Below are positions 24,779-33,617 of a stretch of DNA of 64,000 nucleotides, in pieces. The notes beneath the pieces are model-generated. The model made no database searches. It saw only the letters and a list, made by a program, of their open reading frames with translations, and was not told the DNA's origin. Made by a program: the position numbers and the translations under genes. The DNA comes from Rhodococcoides kyotonense (lineage in GTDB: Bacteria > Actinomycetota > Actinomycetes > Mycobacteriales > Mycobacteriaceae): positions 248,001-312,000 of the forward strand of contig NZ_FZOW01000002.1 in assembly GCF_900188125.1 (NCBI RefSeq). Reading direction: 5' to 3'. Position 1 is the stretch's first letter. The number at the start of each line of letters is the position of its first letter.

Positions 24779-25948
24779 TCACAGGGCGAGAAGTCTGTCG
24801 GCTGCCTCGGCGAGGACCTCGTCCTTCTTGCAGAACGCGAAGCGTACCAACGTCTTCCACGGTTCGGGATGGTCGACGAACGCGGTGACCGGTACAGCTG
24901 CGACACCGATGCGGTCGGGCAGGCTTCGGCAGAACTCGAGCGCATCGGTCTCGCCGATTCCAGCGATGTCGGCGCACACGAAATATGTTCCGCTGCTGGA
25001 CTTCACGTCGAGACCGGCTTTGGTCAAGGCCGAGGACAGCAGGTCTCGCTTCGACTGCAGGCCGACCCTCAGATTCTCGACCCAGTCGGATTCGTGAGTC
25101 AGTGCGTGCGCCACGGCGGGCTGAAACGGTGTGCCCCCGACGAACGTCAGGAACTGTTTGGCCGCGCGCACTGCGTCGATGAGGTCACGAGGGCCGAGCG
25201 CCCAGCCCGTCTTCCATCCGGTTGCGTTGAACGTCTTGGCGGCACTCGAGACCGTCACAGTGCGCTCGAACATGCCGGGAAGCGTGGCGAGCGAGGTATG
25301 CGGAGTGTCGAAGGTCAGGCGTTCGTAGACCTCGTCCGTCATGACGAGAAGGTCGTGCGCACACGCGATCTCGGCGATGCGTACCAGCTCGCCGCGGCTC
25401 AGTACGGTCCCGGTGGGATTGTGAGGGGTATTGACGATCAAGAGCTTCGTGTCGGGGCCGATGGCTCGTTCGAGGGCGTCCGGGTCGAGTGCGAAACCGG
25501 TGCCGTCGGCTACGAGGGAAACGGTCTTTCGGCGTGCGCCTGCGAGCGCGACGGCAGCGGCGTACGAGTCGTAGTACGGCTCGATGAGCAGTACCTCTTC
25601 GCCCGGTTCCACCAAACCCAGAATGGTCGCCGCGATCGCTTCCGTCGCGCCGACCGTCACGAGCACCTGGCTCGCGGGGTCGTAGTCGATGCCGTAGCGC
25701 CGCTTCCTGTCCGCGGCCACAGCGTCACGCAGAACCGGAAGGCCCGGACCGGGCGAGTACTGATTCAGGCCGTCGGCGATCGCATGTTGGGCGGCCTCGA
25801 GCATGGATGCCGGTCCGTCGGTGTCGGGAAAGCCCTGGCCGAGGTTGACGGCGTTCTTCTCGAGCGCCAGCGCCGTCATCTCGGCGAAGATCGTGGATCC
25901 GAAGGGGCGGAGGCGCTCCACGGTTCGGCTCTGATGCGCGACGGACAT
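24779..25948 (-). CDS. dapC: PLP aminotransferase, DapC-like
   Basis: A 389-residue fold-type I aminotransferase. The PLP lysine is in SSAAKTFNATGWKTGW near residue 237, with NTPHNPTG near residue 176, DEVYE near 206 and the carboxylate-binding arginine in VRFAFCKK. The whole protein closely follows what I recall of M. tuberculosis Rv0858c (DapC, N-succinyldiaminopimelate aminotransferase of lysine and cell-wall synthesis). Kynurenine or glutamine transaminase activity is an alternative in this subfamily. TAGGCT lies six bases before the ATG, inside the tandem repeat array. Confidence 0.85.
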   Translation of the reverse strand: MSVAHQSRTVERLRPFGSTIFAEMTALALEKNAVNLGQGFPDTDGPASMLEAAQHAIADGLNQYSPGPGLPVLRDAVAADRKRRYGIDYDPASQVLVTVGATEAIAATILGLVEPGEEVLLIEPYYDSYAAAVALAGARRKTVSLVADGTGFALDPDALERAIGPDTKLLIVNTPHNPTGTVLSRGELVRIAEIACAHDLLVMTDEVYERLTFDTPHTSLATLPGMFERTVTVSSAAKTFNATGWKTGWALGPRDLIDAVRAAKQFLTFVGGTPFQPAVAHALTHESDWVENLRVGLQSKRDLLSSALTKAGLDVKSSSGTYFVCADIAGIGETDALEFCRSLPDRIGVAAVPVTAFVDHPEPWKTLVRFAFCKKDEVLAEAADRLLAL

Positions 25949-26040
25949 TCCTGCAGCCTAACCGGGTCGTTCCTGCAGGCTCCACTCCCAGCCTATCCGG
26001 GTCGTTCCTGCAGGCTCCACTCCCGGCCCTATCAGGGTCG
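25948..26040. repeat. tandem repeat of a 35-36 base unit
   Basis: One partial unit (25948-25969) and two near-identical full units (25970-26004 and 26005-26040) follow each other. Each starts TTCCTGCAG and ends CCGGGTCG or CAGGGTCG. The core CTGCAGGCTCSACTCCCGGCCC occurs again at 35388-35409 with one mismatch. The array separates the dapC start from the ECF41-type promoter at 26042. Confidence 0.75.
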
Positions 26041-26067
26041 GGTCACATTTCGGGCGCCCGACTCGTC
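26041..26067 (+). promoter_or_regulatory. predicted ECF41 sigma-factor promoter
   Basis: GTCACA at 26042-26047 and CGTC at 26064-26067 are separated by 16 bases. ECF41 sigma factors are known to use TGTCACA, a 16-base spacer and CGTC. The gene it precedes is the usual ECF41 target type, and the sigma gene is its neighbour. Confidence 0.65.
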
Positions 26068-26105
26068 CGATTGGTAGGTGCCATCACTATCGAGGAGAAG
26101 TAGTC

Positions 26106-26693
26106 ATGACGAGAATCCCACCCGTCACCCCGGAGAACGCGTCCCTACCGGTGCGGCTGGCGTACAAGGCAGCGGCGCGAATGTTCGGTGAGGTCCCGGA
26201 ACCGTTCGCTGTCTTCGCGCATCATCCCAAGCTGTTCTTCGCCTCCAGCGTCAGCGAACTCGCGGCCGACAAGGCGTCGACCAGGCTTCCCGTGAGTGTC
26301 CGAGAGCTCGCCGTCTATCGAGCAGCGTGGACACTCGGATGCTCGTGGTGCGTCGACTTCGGGACGATGATCCAGCGTCTCGACGGTCTCGACGTCGATC
26401 GACTTCGAGACATCGACGAGTACGCGACCTCGCCGAAGTACTCCGACGACGAGCGAGCGGCGATCGCGTATTCGGACGCGATGACGTCGACGCCGGTGTC
26501 CGTGACCGACGAGCAGGTCGCGGATCTCGAACGTCGGTTCGGGCGAGCAGGTGTCGTCGAGCTGACCTATCAGATCGGCCTCGAGAACATGAGAGCGCGC
26601 ATCAACTCCTCGCTCGGGATCACCGAGCAGGGTTTCGGTTCGGGGGAGACGTGTCGGGTTCCGTGGGCCGATTCGGTGCCGTCACACCCCTGA
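26106..26693 (+). CDS. carboxymuconolactone decarboxylase/AhpD-like protein
   Basis: A 195-residue all-helical protein. The CSWCVDFG motif near residues 78-85 is the CxxC redox site of AhpD-like members, preceded by PVSVRELAVYRAAWTLG. Such proteins reduce peroxides with lipoamide or act on small lactones. The ribosome site GAGGAG is strong. Carboxymuconolactone decarboxylases, oxidoreductases and epimerases are the standard partner genes of ECF41 sigma factors, and an ECF41-like promoter lies upstream. It overlaps the sigma gene tail to tail by 74 bases. Confidence 0.88.
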   Translation: MTRIPPVTPENASLPVRLAYKAAARMFGEVPEPFAVFAHHPKLFFASSVSELAADKASTRLPVSVRELAVYRAAWTLGCSWCVDFGTMIQRLDGLDVDRLRDIDEYATSPKYSDDERAAIAYSDAMTSTPVSVTDEQVADLERRFGRAGVVELTYQIGLENMRARINSSLGITEQGFGSGETCRVPWADSVPSHP

Positions 26694-27567
26694 GCTTCGC
26701 CGGGTTCGCGAAGTCGTACGACGCCCAGACCAGGCCGTCGCGGACGGTGAAACCACCTGCTCGGGACGGGAATCCGCCCTCGCCTTCGATACCGTGGGAG
26801 AAGTAGCCCAACTGCCCGTTGACGGACGCGGGGACCATCGCCGTCAACGTCTCGGGGCCGTACTTGGCCACCAACCCCAGGTAGAAGCGGGCACAGTTTC
26901 GCGGGCCGTGCACGATTTGCACCGCGGTACGCGTCGTACCACCGCTGTCGCCGATCGTTCGGCATTCGGGATGCAGCGCGGCGACGACGCGGTCGAGGTC
27001 ACCGCTCGCCATTGCCGTCATGAGCAGGGTGACGGCGGCGTCGTGTTCGGCGTCCGACACCGCGGACGGCGCCCCGTCGACCTGCTTCCTCGCGCGTGAC
27101 GCCAATTGCCGTGCTGCGGCGGTACTCACGTCGAGAACGTCGGCGATCTCGGCGAACGGGACGGCGAAACCGTCGTGCAGAACGAATGCGACGCGCTGTG
27201 CGGGGGAGAGGGTGTCGAGAACGACGAGGGCCGCGAGCCGCGTGTCCTCGTCGGCGACCACGACGTCCAACGGATCCGACGCCGGGGTGTGGAGCGGTGA
27301 CACGATCGGCTCCGGAAGCCACTGTCCCACATAGGTTTCGCGCCGCACCGTCGCCGACTTGAGGCGGTCCAGGCAGAGGCGCGCCACGACCGTCGTGAGC
27401 CAACCACGCAGATCCTCGATCGCCGACGCGTCGGCCGCCGACAGACGCAGCCAACTTTCCTGGACCGCATCCTCGGCGTCCGCGACGCTTCCCGTGACTC
27501 GATATCCGACGGCCAGAAGATGGCCGCGGTGGGACTGGAACCGGTCGGCGAGCGTGCTCGTGCTCAT
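26620..27567 (-). CDS. ECF41-type RNA polymerase sigma factor (SigJ-like)
   Basis: A 315-residue alternative sigma factor. Region 2 is at about 5-70 (DAEDAVQESWLRL), the linker motif WLPEP is at 83-87, region 4 is at about 105-165 (LSPAQRVAFVLHDGFAVPFAEIA is split by the family pattern), and a SnoaL-like C-terminal domain follows. In ECF41 factors this domain replaces an anti-sigma factor, both restraining and activating the sigma. The ATG at 27567 is preferred over GTG 27573 because TATTCT lies seven bases upstream. The protein is divergent from an F420 oxidoreductase. Confidence 0.9.
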   Translation of the reverse strand: MSTSTLADRFQSHRGHLLAVGYRVTGSVADAEDAVQESWLRLSAADASAIEDLRGWLTTVVARLCLDRLKSATVRRETYVGQWLPEPIVSPLHTPASDPLDVVVADEDTRLAALVVLDTLSPAQRVAFVLHDGFAVPFAEIADVLDVSTAAARQLASRARKQVDGAPSAVSDAEHDAAVTLLMTAMASGDLDRVVAALHPECRTIGDSGGTTRTAVQIVHGPRNCARFYLGLVAKYGPETLTAMVPASVNGQLGYFSHGIEGEGGFPSRAGGFTVRDGLVWASYDFANPAKLRGVTAPNRPTEPDTSPPNRNPAR

Positions 27568-27611
27568 GGCCACCAGAATAGATTGTCTACTTGGTCGGTA
27601 GGATTCGCGCC

Positions 27612-28598
27612 ATGCGATTCGGACTGTTCATTCCTCAAGGCTGGCGACTCGATCTGGTCGGTATCGACCCCTCCGCACAGTGGGACGTGATGCGGAATCT
27701 CGCGACCGCCGCCGACTCCGGCCCGTGGGAATCACTGTGGGTCTACGACCATTTCCACACCGTTCCGGAACCGACGGAGGAGGCGACGCACGAGGCCTGG
27801 ACGTTGATGTCGGCGTTCGCGGCGTCGACGTCGCGCATCCGACTCGGTCAGATGTGCACCGCGATGGCCTACCGCAACCCCGCGTACCTCGCGAAGGTGG
27901 CAGCGACGGTCGACCTGATCTCCGCGGGTCGCGTCGAGATGGGCATCGGTGCGGGGTGGTACGAGCACGAGTGGCGTGCCTACGGCTACGGATTCCCTGC
28001 GGCAGGCGACCGCCTCCGCGCGCTCGACGAGGGTGTGCAGATCTTCAAGCAGGCGTGGGAGACCGGCTCGGCCACGTTCGACGGCAAGTACTACCAGGTC
28101 GACGGCGCACGCGTGTGGCCGAAACCGTTGCAGGACGGCGGAATTCCGCTGTGGATCGCCGGCGGCGGTGAGAAGGTGACGCTGAAGATCGCGGCCAAGT
28201 ACGCCGACTACACCAACTTCGACGGCACCCCCGACGGGTTCGCACGCAAGTCGGAACTGCTGAAGCAGCACTGTGCCGCCGTCGGGCGTGATTTCGACGC
28301 CATCGTTCGGTCGTCGAACTACAACGTCGCGATCGGTTCCACCGAAGCCGAGGTGCAGGATCGGCTGAACCAGCTGCAGGACCGTCTGACGAAGTACGTC
28401 GGCGCCGAGAAGGCCGACGCGGCGTTGAACGCGTTCCGCGGATTGCCCGGCGTCGGAACTCCGGAGCAGATCGTCGAAAACCTGTCGGCACTGAAGGCCA
28501 AGGGCCTCGGCTACGGCATCTTCTACTTCCCGGAGGCGGCCTACGACCGCTCCGGAATCGAACTGTTCGAGCGCGAGGTCATCCCGGCTCTGTCGTAA
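27612..28598 (+). CDS. LLM-class F420-dependent oxidoreductase
   Basis: A 328-residue bacterial-luciferase-fold (TIM barrel) flavin or F420 enzyme. FGLFIPQGW opens the first strand, SLWVYDHFHTV is the typical cofactor-side segment, and ISAGRVEMGIGAGWYEHEW is the signature of the F420-dependent subgroup. The substrate is unknown. TAGGAT (27599-27604) ends seven bases before the ATG. The gene shares a short divergent interval with the ECF41 gene, whose leaderless promoter lies on the other strand. Confidence 0.9.
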   Translation: MRFGLFIPQGWRLDLVGIDPSAQWDVMRNLATAADSGPWESLWVYDHFHTVPEPTEEATHEAWTLMSAFAASTSRIRLGQMCTAMAYRNPAYLAKVAATVDLISAGRVEMGIGAGWYEHEWRAYGYGFPAAGDRLRALDEGVQIFKQAWETGSATFDGKYYQVDGARVWPKPLQDGGIPLWIAGGGEKVTLKIAAKYADYTNFDGTPDGFARKSELLKQHCAAVGRDFDAIVRSSNYNVAIGSTEAEVQDRLNQLQDRLTKYVGAEKADAALNAFRGLPGVGTPEQIVENLSALKAKGLGYGIFYFPEAAYDRSGIELFEREVIPALS

Positions 28599-28603
28599 CA
28601 GCT

Positions 28604-29260
28604 CTACTCGAGGTCGTGAGGGTCGATGAGCAACTGCTGGTTGTCGGCCTCACGAACCTTGGGGGACAGGCCGATGTTCGCGACGAGCAGCGCCCACTCC
28701 GCCTCGGTGATCTCGGACGTGGCTCGGTCGATGATCGACTTGTCCTTCGTGCCCCACGCGATCGGCATCGGGGACACCATCTGCCACGTGTCGCCGATCG
28801 TGTTCTTGTTTCGGTCGGCGAGAACGGAGATCGACGGCACGAGCTCGCCTTCCACCAATTCGTGACCGGGCAGTGAGCGGATGCTGCGGGTGACCAGCGC
28901 GTAATGCTTCGTCTCGGAACCGGGCTTGGCGATGTCGATCAGTGCCAACAACGTCACTCCACGCGCTCGCTTCTCGGAGATCACCGCAGGCACCAGTCCG
29001 CCCTTGGCATACAGATCCTCGACGGTGCCGACCTTGCGCGGAGCCCACACCGTCACCCACAGCGATGTCGCCGCGGTGATCAAGAACACCGCTCCGAGAA
29101 TGTACGACCACGGATGCGCCAGCCAGAAGAACCAGATCCCGGCGGCGATCAACACCACAGCCGTCACGATGGCCGACACGCGAAGCCTGCGCACGTCGGC
29201 CATCGTCTCGTTCACCGAATGGGCGTGGGCTACATCGACCGGAAACTGGAATTGGCGCAC
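28604..29260 (-). CDS. DUF3239 membrane-anchored protein
   Basis: A 218-residue protein with two hydrophobic segments near residues 28-70 and a soluble domain after them. The soluble part (GTVEDLYAKGGLVPAVISEK, then DTWQMVSPMPIAWGT) resembles the DUF3239 family of mycolic-acid actinobacteria, whose function is not known. The GTG start follows an AATAAT box by six bases. It lies 23 bases downstream of xpb on the same strand but has its own promoter-like sequence. Confidence 0.75.
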   Translation of the reverse strand: MRQFQFPVDVAHAHSVNETMADVRRLRVSAIVTAVVLIAAGIWFFWLAHPWSYILGAVFLITAATSLWVTVWAPRKVGTVEDLYAKGGLVPAVISEKRARGVTLLALIDIAKPGSETKHYALVTRSIRSLPGHELVEGELVPSISVLADRNKNTIGDTWQMVSPMPIAWGTKDKSIIDRATSEITEAEWALLVANIGLSPKVREADNQQLLIDPHDLE

Positions 29261-29283
29261 ACGCCCATTATTAGCACGCGGTG

Positions 29284-30939
29284 TCAGATTGCGGGACCGA
29301 GCATGTCGTCCGCGTCGGTGATGCGGTACGCGTACCCCTGCTCGGCCAGGAAGCGCTGACGGTGTGCCGCGTATTCCGCGTCCAGGGTGTCGCGCGAGAC
29401 GACGGAGTAGAAATGCGCTTGTCCACCATCGTGTTTCGGACGCAACAGGCGTCCCAGGCGCTGCGCTTCCTCCTGGCGTGACCCGAACGTTCCCGAAACC
29501 TGTACTGCCACAGACGCTTCCGGAAGGTCGATGGAGAAGTTGGCGACCTTGCTGACCACCAACGTCTGGATCTCACCCCGTCGGAACGCGTCGAACAGCA
29601 GTTCTCGTTCCTTGTTTCTCGTCGATCCTTGGATCACCGGCGCGTCGAGCGCCTGGCCGAGTTCGTCGAGCTGGTCGAGGTAGGCGCCGATCACCAACGT
29701 CGGAGCGTCCTTGTGCTTGTCCAGGATCGATTTCACGACGGCGATCTTGGTATGCGCCGTCGAGCACAGCTTGTAGCGCTCTTCAGGTTCGGCGACGGCG
29801 TACGACATGCGTTCGGCGTCGGTCAGTGTCACGCGGACCTCGATGCACTCGGCCGGTGCGATCCAGCCCTGTGCCTCGATGTCCTTCCACGGTGCGTCGT
29901 ATCGCTTGGGCCCGATGAGGGAGAAGACGTCGCCTTCGCGGCCGTCCTCACGGACCAGCGTCGCGGTCAGGCCGAGGCGCCGACGCGACTGCAGATCGGC
30001 CGTCATGCGGAACACCGGCGCGGGAAGGAGATGGACCTCGTCGTAGATGACCAAGCCCCAGTCACGGGAGTCGAACAGCTCGAGGTGCTTGTACTCACCC
30101 TTCGTCCGACGCGTGATCACCTGGTACGTGGCGATCGTGACCGGCCGGATCTCCTTGCGCTCGCCGGAGTACTCGCCGATCTCTTCCTCGGTCAACGACG
30201 TACGCGCGATCAGCTCACGCTTCCACTGCCTGCCCGCGACGGTGTTGGTGACGAGGATGAGCGTCGTCGCCTTGGCCTTGGCCATCGCTGCCGCGCCGAC
30301 CATCGTCTTGCCTGCACCGCAGGGGAGCACGACGACGCCACTGCCGCCCGCCCAGAAGGAGTCGGCTGCCATCTCCTGGTAGTCGCGCAGCGACCAGTGG
30401 CCGCCTTCCTGGTCGAGGTCGATGGGGTGTGCTTCACCGTCGACGTACCCGGCGAGGTCCTCGGCCGGCCAGCCGATCTTCAGCAGCATCTGCTTGAGGT
30501 GCCCGCGCTCGCTGGGGTGGACGATGACGGTGTCCTCGTCGACCTTGGCCCCGAGCATCGGTGCGATCTTCTTGTGTCGCATGACCTCGGTGAGCACGGC
30601 CCGGTCGAGGCTGATCAGCGACAGTCCGTGGATCGGGCTCTTCACCAACTGCAGGCGCCCGTACCGAGCCATCGTGTCGACGATGTCGACCAGCAACGGC
30701 TGCGGAACCGCGTAGCGCGAGAAGTTCACGAGCGCGTCGACGACCTGCTCGGCGTCGTGGCCCGCGGCTCGGGCGTTCCACAGCGCGAGCGGGGTGATGC
30801 GGTAGGTGTGGACGTGCTCGGGCGCGCGCTCGAGCTCCGCGAACGGGGCGATGGCGCCGCGAGCTTCGCCGGCCTGCGGGTGATCGATCTCGAGCAACAG
30901 CGTCTTGTCGGACTGGACGATCAAGGGTCCGTCGGTCAC
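29284..30939 (-). CDS. xpb: DNA repair helicase XPB
   Basis: A 551-residue superfamily 2 helicase. Walker A PCGAGKTM is at 206-213, DEVH at 300-303, GLTATL at 323-328 and, directly after it, the RED motif characteristic of XPB (VREDG). Motif VI is QEEAQRLGRLLRP. The N-terminal 170 residues hold a helicase-associated module that recurs in the neighbouring 756-residue protein. Bacterial XPB unwinds DNA 3' to 5'; its repair role in actinobacteria is not settled. The GTG has AGGAGG five bases upstream. Known as Rv0861c (ercc3) in M. tuberculosis. Confidence 0.95.
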   Translation of the reverse strand: MTDGPLIVQSDKTLLLEIDHPQAGEARGAIAPFAELERAPEHVHTYRITPLALWNARAAGHDAEQVVDALVNFSRYAVPQPLLVDIVDTMARYGRLQLVKSPIHGLSLISLDRAVLTEVMRHKKIAPMLGAKVDEDTVIVHPSERGHLKQMLLKIGWPAEDLAGYVDGEAHPIDLDQEGGHWSLRDYQEMAADSFWAGGSGVVVLPCGAGKTMVGAAAMAKAKATTLILVTNTVAGRQWKRELIARTSLTEEEIGEYSGERKEIRPVTIATYQVITRRTKGEYKHLELFDSRDWGLVIYDEVHLLPAPVFRMTADLQSRRRLGLTATLVREDGREGDVFSLIGPKRYDAPWKDIEAQGWIAPAECIEVRVTLTDAERMSYAVAEPEERYKLCSTAHTKIAVVKSILDKHKDAPTLVIGAYLDQLDELGQALDAPVIQGSTRNKERELLFDAFRRGEIQTLVVSKVANFSIDLPEASVAVQVSGTFGSRQEEAQRLGRLLRPKHDGGQAHFYSVVSRDTLDAEYAAHRQRFLAEQGYAYRITDADDMLGPAI

Positions 30940-31016
30940 CGGTTCCTCCTAGAGAACTACGTGTCGCGCATGAAAGAGCGCAACTTCTCCATTGTCCACA
31001 TCCGGCGCCTCCGGCG

Positions 31017-31062
31017 CATGTGCGTAGAAATACATAGCCCTCTATGTATTTCTACGCACATG
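31017..31062. repeat. perfect 46-base palindrome, family A copy 2
   Basis: Arms 31017-31037 and 31042-31062 (21 bases each) are perfectly complementary around CCCT (AGGG on the minus strand). After one mismatch, pairing continues for four more bases on each side. It lies between the stop of the WYL-domain gene and the start of xpb, and is related to 17282-17323. It may end transcription of the upstream gene. Confidence 0.75.
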
Positions 31063-31075
31063 GGCCGAAGGCCCC

Positions 31076-33346
31076 CTACTCGACCAACGCCACCGACGTG
31101 ATGCGGTGCAGCGTGAACCGCCGGACCACTCCTGTCGCCGGATCGAACGCGTCGAGCTGACCCCCTCCGACACTGACCGGATCCACGACGCGTTGCGACG
31201 CCACACCTTGGGCATCGACGTACCCGATGGACACGCTGCGACGCACCTTGACCGCCGTCTGCAGCAGCGCCATCGTCGCCGAGCCGGTAGCGCGGGTGCC
31301 ATCCGAGCGGACGGTCTTCCCTCCTGCGGAGGCCGCGCGATCGCCTGCGCGCAGTTCGGTGACCAGCTTGCCGAGCTGCTCCTCGGTCGGGACTGCTTGG
31401 TTGCGGTAGGTCGGTCGCTGACGTCGGGCAGGTACCCGGGCACCATGCGATCGCAGGTCGACGATCGCGCCGCTGGAGTCCTCGCCCGCCGGCGCGAACC
31501 CGGCCGACGACAGCAACGACATGACCTCCGCCAGCGGTGCCTGCGAGATGGCGACCGTCGGAGCAAGTGCGCGCAGAGCCAGCTGCTCGGCCGCGGGCGA
31601 CTTCAGCACCTCGGCCAGCAACGCCGGGTCCTCGCATCGCACGAACGACGACGCGACACCCGCGCGCAGCCTGCCGTGCCTGCGTGCCACGTCGTCGATC
31701 AGATAGGTGAGGCCCTGCGGTACGGGAGTGCGGGAGTGCACCTCGAACAGGGAGTGCAGTTCGGCTGCGGACATACCGACGTCCAGAGCGCGACGCAGGC
31801 TGGCGTCGGTGATGCGGTACATCGTCGCGGCACCGGCGGATTCGACGTCGGCGACGAGGTCGATCCGGTCCGACAGGTCCGGTTCGAGCGGCCCGGGCGC
31901 GACGAGCGTGAGATCGGCCTGAAGGAGGATGTAGTCGATCGGCGCGGGCAGTGCGTCGCGCATCTCGGCCTCGGCGTCGCCGCCGTGCAGCAGAGCCTTA
32001 CCCGGTGTGGACAGTGCGCCGCGCGCGACGATGCTGAGCGCCGTCGCCTCGGCGAGCATGCGCGAGACCGGACGCGGTGAGAACCGAGCCGCCGAGCGTG
32101 GTCGACGCCACGCGAGGCCTCGCGAGACGTCGATCTCTCCCGCCGAGGTGCCCGTGCCGAGGTCGGCGAGGTACTCGAGGATCGTCCGCCGGTCGCGCGG
32201 TGCGGCAGGCGAGCGCACTTCTTCGGACAGGGCGGCGACGGGCTTGTCGTTCGGGTCGCGCATCCCGATCAGCCACGGCGCCCGCTGCAGCTCGAGCCAC
32301 GCCGACGCGATCGTGTGCCACCTGGCCGCAGTCGTTGCCGTCGTCCACGAGTCGGCGGCCGAGGTCGGCGCCCAGTAGTCCTCGCCGGAGTCGTTCCTGG
32401 GCAGCGGGTCCGGGGTGCCACTGGAGATGAGCGACGCGGCCGCGAGGAGTTCGACGAGCAATCCGACGCGGGCGTCGTCGAGGCCGGTGACCTTCGCGAT
32501 GCGTTTGATCTCGCGCACGCCGAGTCCACCGGCCTTGAGCGCGGGAGCGGGCGTGTCCGACAGCGCTTCGACGATCGCCGCGCAGTGCCTGATCAGCTCG
32601 AGTGCCTCGCCTGCCGCGGCCGCGTTGACGTCGGCCGCCGTGAGCTTGGTGCCGGCAGGCTTGGGCGGTGCCAAGGAGGTCGGGTCGGTGATCGGCTCGC
32701 CTCGCAATGCCTGGCCGACCTGATGGGGGAGTTCGACGGTCTGTTCGTCGAGCCAGATGAGCAGACCGGCGCGAAGGAGCTTCTGGACGGGCCTGTCCGG
32801 TGGTGTGTCGGGTGCAGCGTCCCGGGTGCGGCCGGTGGGCGACGACCGGGCCAGTGTCTCGAGCAGGCCCCGTTCGCTGTCGTCGAGACCGGCGAGGGCC
32901 TGCGTGATCTGCTCGGCGGTGAGATGTTCGGTGGCGTCGAGGATGCGGCCGATTCGCCATGGGACGGCGTCCTTGGCGGCGGGAACCATGCGCAGCGACG
33001 TCGTACCCCAGATCAGAGCGCGTTCACGCAGTGCCGTGAGGGCGCGGTCGACGGCCTTCGCGGTCGCGCGCTTGGCGATGATCGCATCCAGCTGTGCTCG
33101 CGTGACCGGCATCTCGTGTGCGCCCTCGATCGCGAGCATCTCGAGGATGGTCAATCCGAGGGTGTCCAGAGTGTCGGCGGCACGCAGGATGGAGGCTCGC
33201 TGCTCGGCCCGTCCGGCGAGCACGCCGACGGTCCCGGGCGGCGGTACGGTCAGGTCCGGCCGCAGCGTCAAGGTAGTGACGAGCTCGGTGTCGGTACGAG
33301 ATTTCAGCCACGCCGCAAGGTCCGGAGGCACTGCTGTATCGGTCAT
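31076..33346 (-). CDS. helicase-associated and WYL-domain protein (Rv0862c-like)
   Basis: A 756-residue protein without helicase motifs of its own. Residues about 10-330 are helical winged-helix-like repeats. Residues about 468-622 resemble the N-terminal module of the adjacent XPB in length and motif order (YRIT, VPQ, RHGRLR). Residues about 690-756 read as a WYL domain (KVRRSVSIGYVDAQG, then VVDPVSVGGG). TAATCT lies eight bases before the ATG. The gene pair is conserved with M. tuberculosis Rv0861c-Rv0862c. A DNA-repair or XPB-cofactor role is inference. Confidence 0.8.
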   Translation of the reverse strand: MTDTAVPPDLAAWLKSRTDTELVTTLTLRPDLTVPPPGTVGVLAGRAEQRASILRAADTLDTLGLTILEMLAIEGAHEMPVTRAQLDAIIAKRATAKAVDRALTALRERALIWGTTSLRMVPAAKDAVPWRIGRILDATEHLTAEQITQALAGLDDSERGLLETLARSSPTGRTRDAAPDTPPDRPVQKLLRAGLLIWLDEQTVELPHQVGQALRGEPITDPTSLAPPKPAGTKLTAADVNAAAAGEALELIRHCAAIVEALSDTPAPALKAGGLGVREIKRIAKVTGLDDARVGLLVELLAAASLISSGTPDPLPRNDSGEDYWAPTSAADSWTTATTAARWHTIASAWLELQRAPWLIGMRDPNDKPVAALSEEVRSPAAPRDRRTILEYLADLGTGTSAGEIDVSRGLAWRRPRSAARFSPRPVSRMLAEATALSIVARGALSTPGKALLHGGDAEAEMRDALPAPIDYILLQADLTLVAPGPLEPDLSDRIDLVADVESAGAATMYRITDASLRRALDVGMSAAELHSLFEVHSRTPVPQGLTYLIDDVARRHGRLRAGVASSFVRCEDPALLAEVLKSPAAEQLALRALAPTVAISQAPLAEVMSLLSSAGFAPAGEDSSGAIVDLRSHGARVPARRQRPTYRNQAVPTEEQLGKLVTELRAGDRAASAGGKTVRSDGTRATGSATMALLQTAVKVRRSVSIGYVDAQGVASQRVVDPVSVGGGQLDAFDPATGVVRRFTLHRITSVALVE

Positions 33347-33407
33347 TGCTTAACAGATTAGTGACCTGGGCTGGTGTACGCCGCAGCGCAGGTGTCAAAA
33401 TGGGCAC

Positions 33408-33596
33408 ATGGTGAACAAGTCGAAGAAGCCCTATGTCGATCCAGGCTGGCCCGAAACCGCTCGTGGTGACCACGCGGTGACCGAGCTCTCGTCCTCTCGT
33501 TCGGGAGGCCTGTCCCCGTTCGGTGAGGAGACGGAGTTCCCGTTGCCGGTGGACCAGCTGCCGTACGCGCATCCGGTGACCGTCGTCAACCGGTAA
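33408..33596 (+). CDS. small conserved protein (Rv0863-like)
   Basis: A 62-residue soluble protein with the pattern [17 protein letters not shown], then [18 protein letters not shown] and HPVTVVNR. It has no signal peptide or membrane segment. Its position after the Rv0862c-like gene agrees with Rv0863 in M. tuberculosis, and the even C/G third positions support coding. A CAAAAT box six bases before the ATG is a possible leaderless promoter. It is followed at once by a strong terminator. The function is unknown. Confidence 0.7.
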   Translation: MVNKSKKPYVDPGWPETARGDHAVTELSSSRSGGLSPFGEETEFPLPVDQLPYAHPVTVVNR

Positions 33597-33617
33597 CGCT
33601 GGTCGACGGACAGCAAC

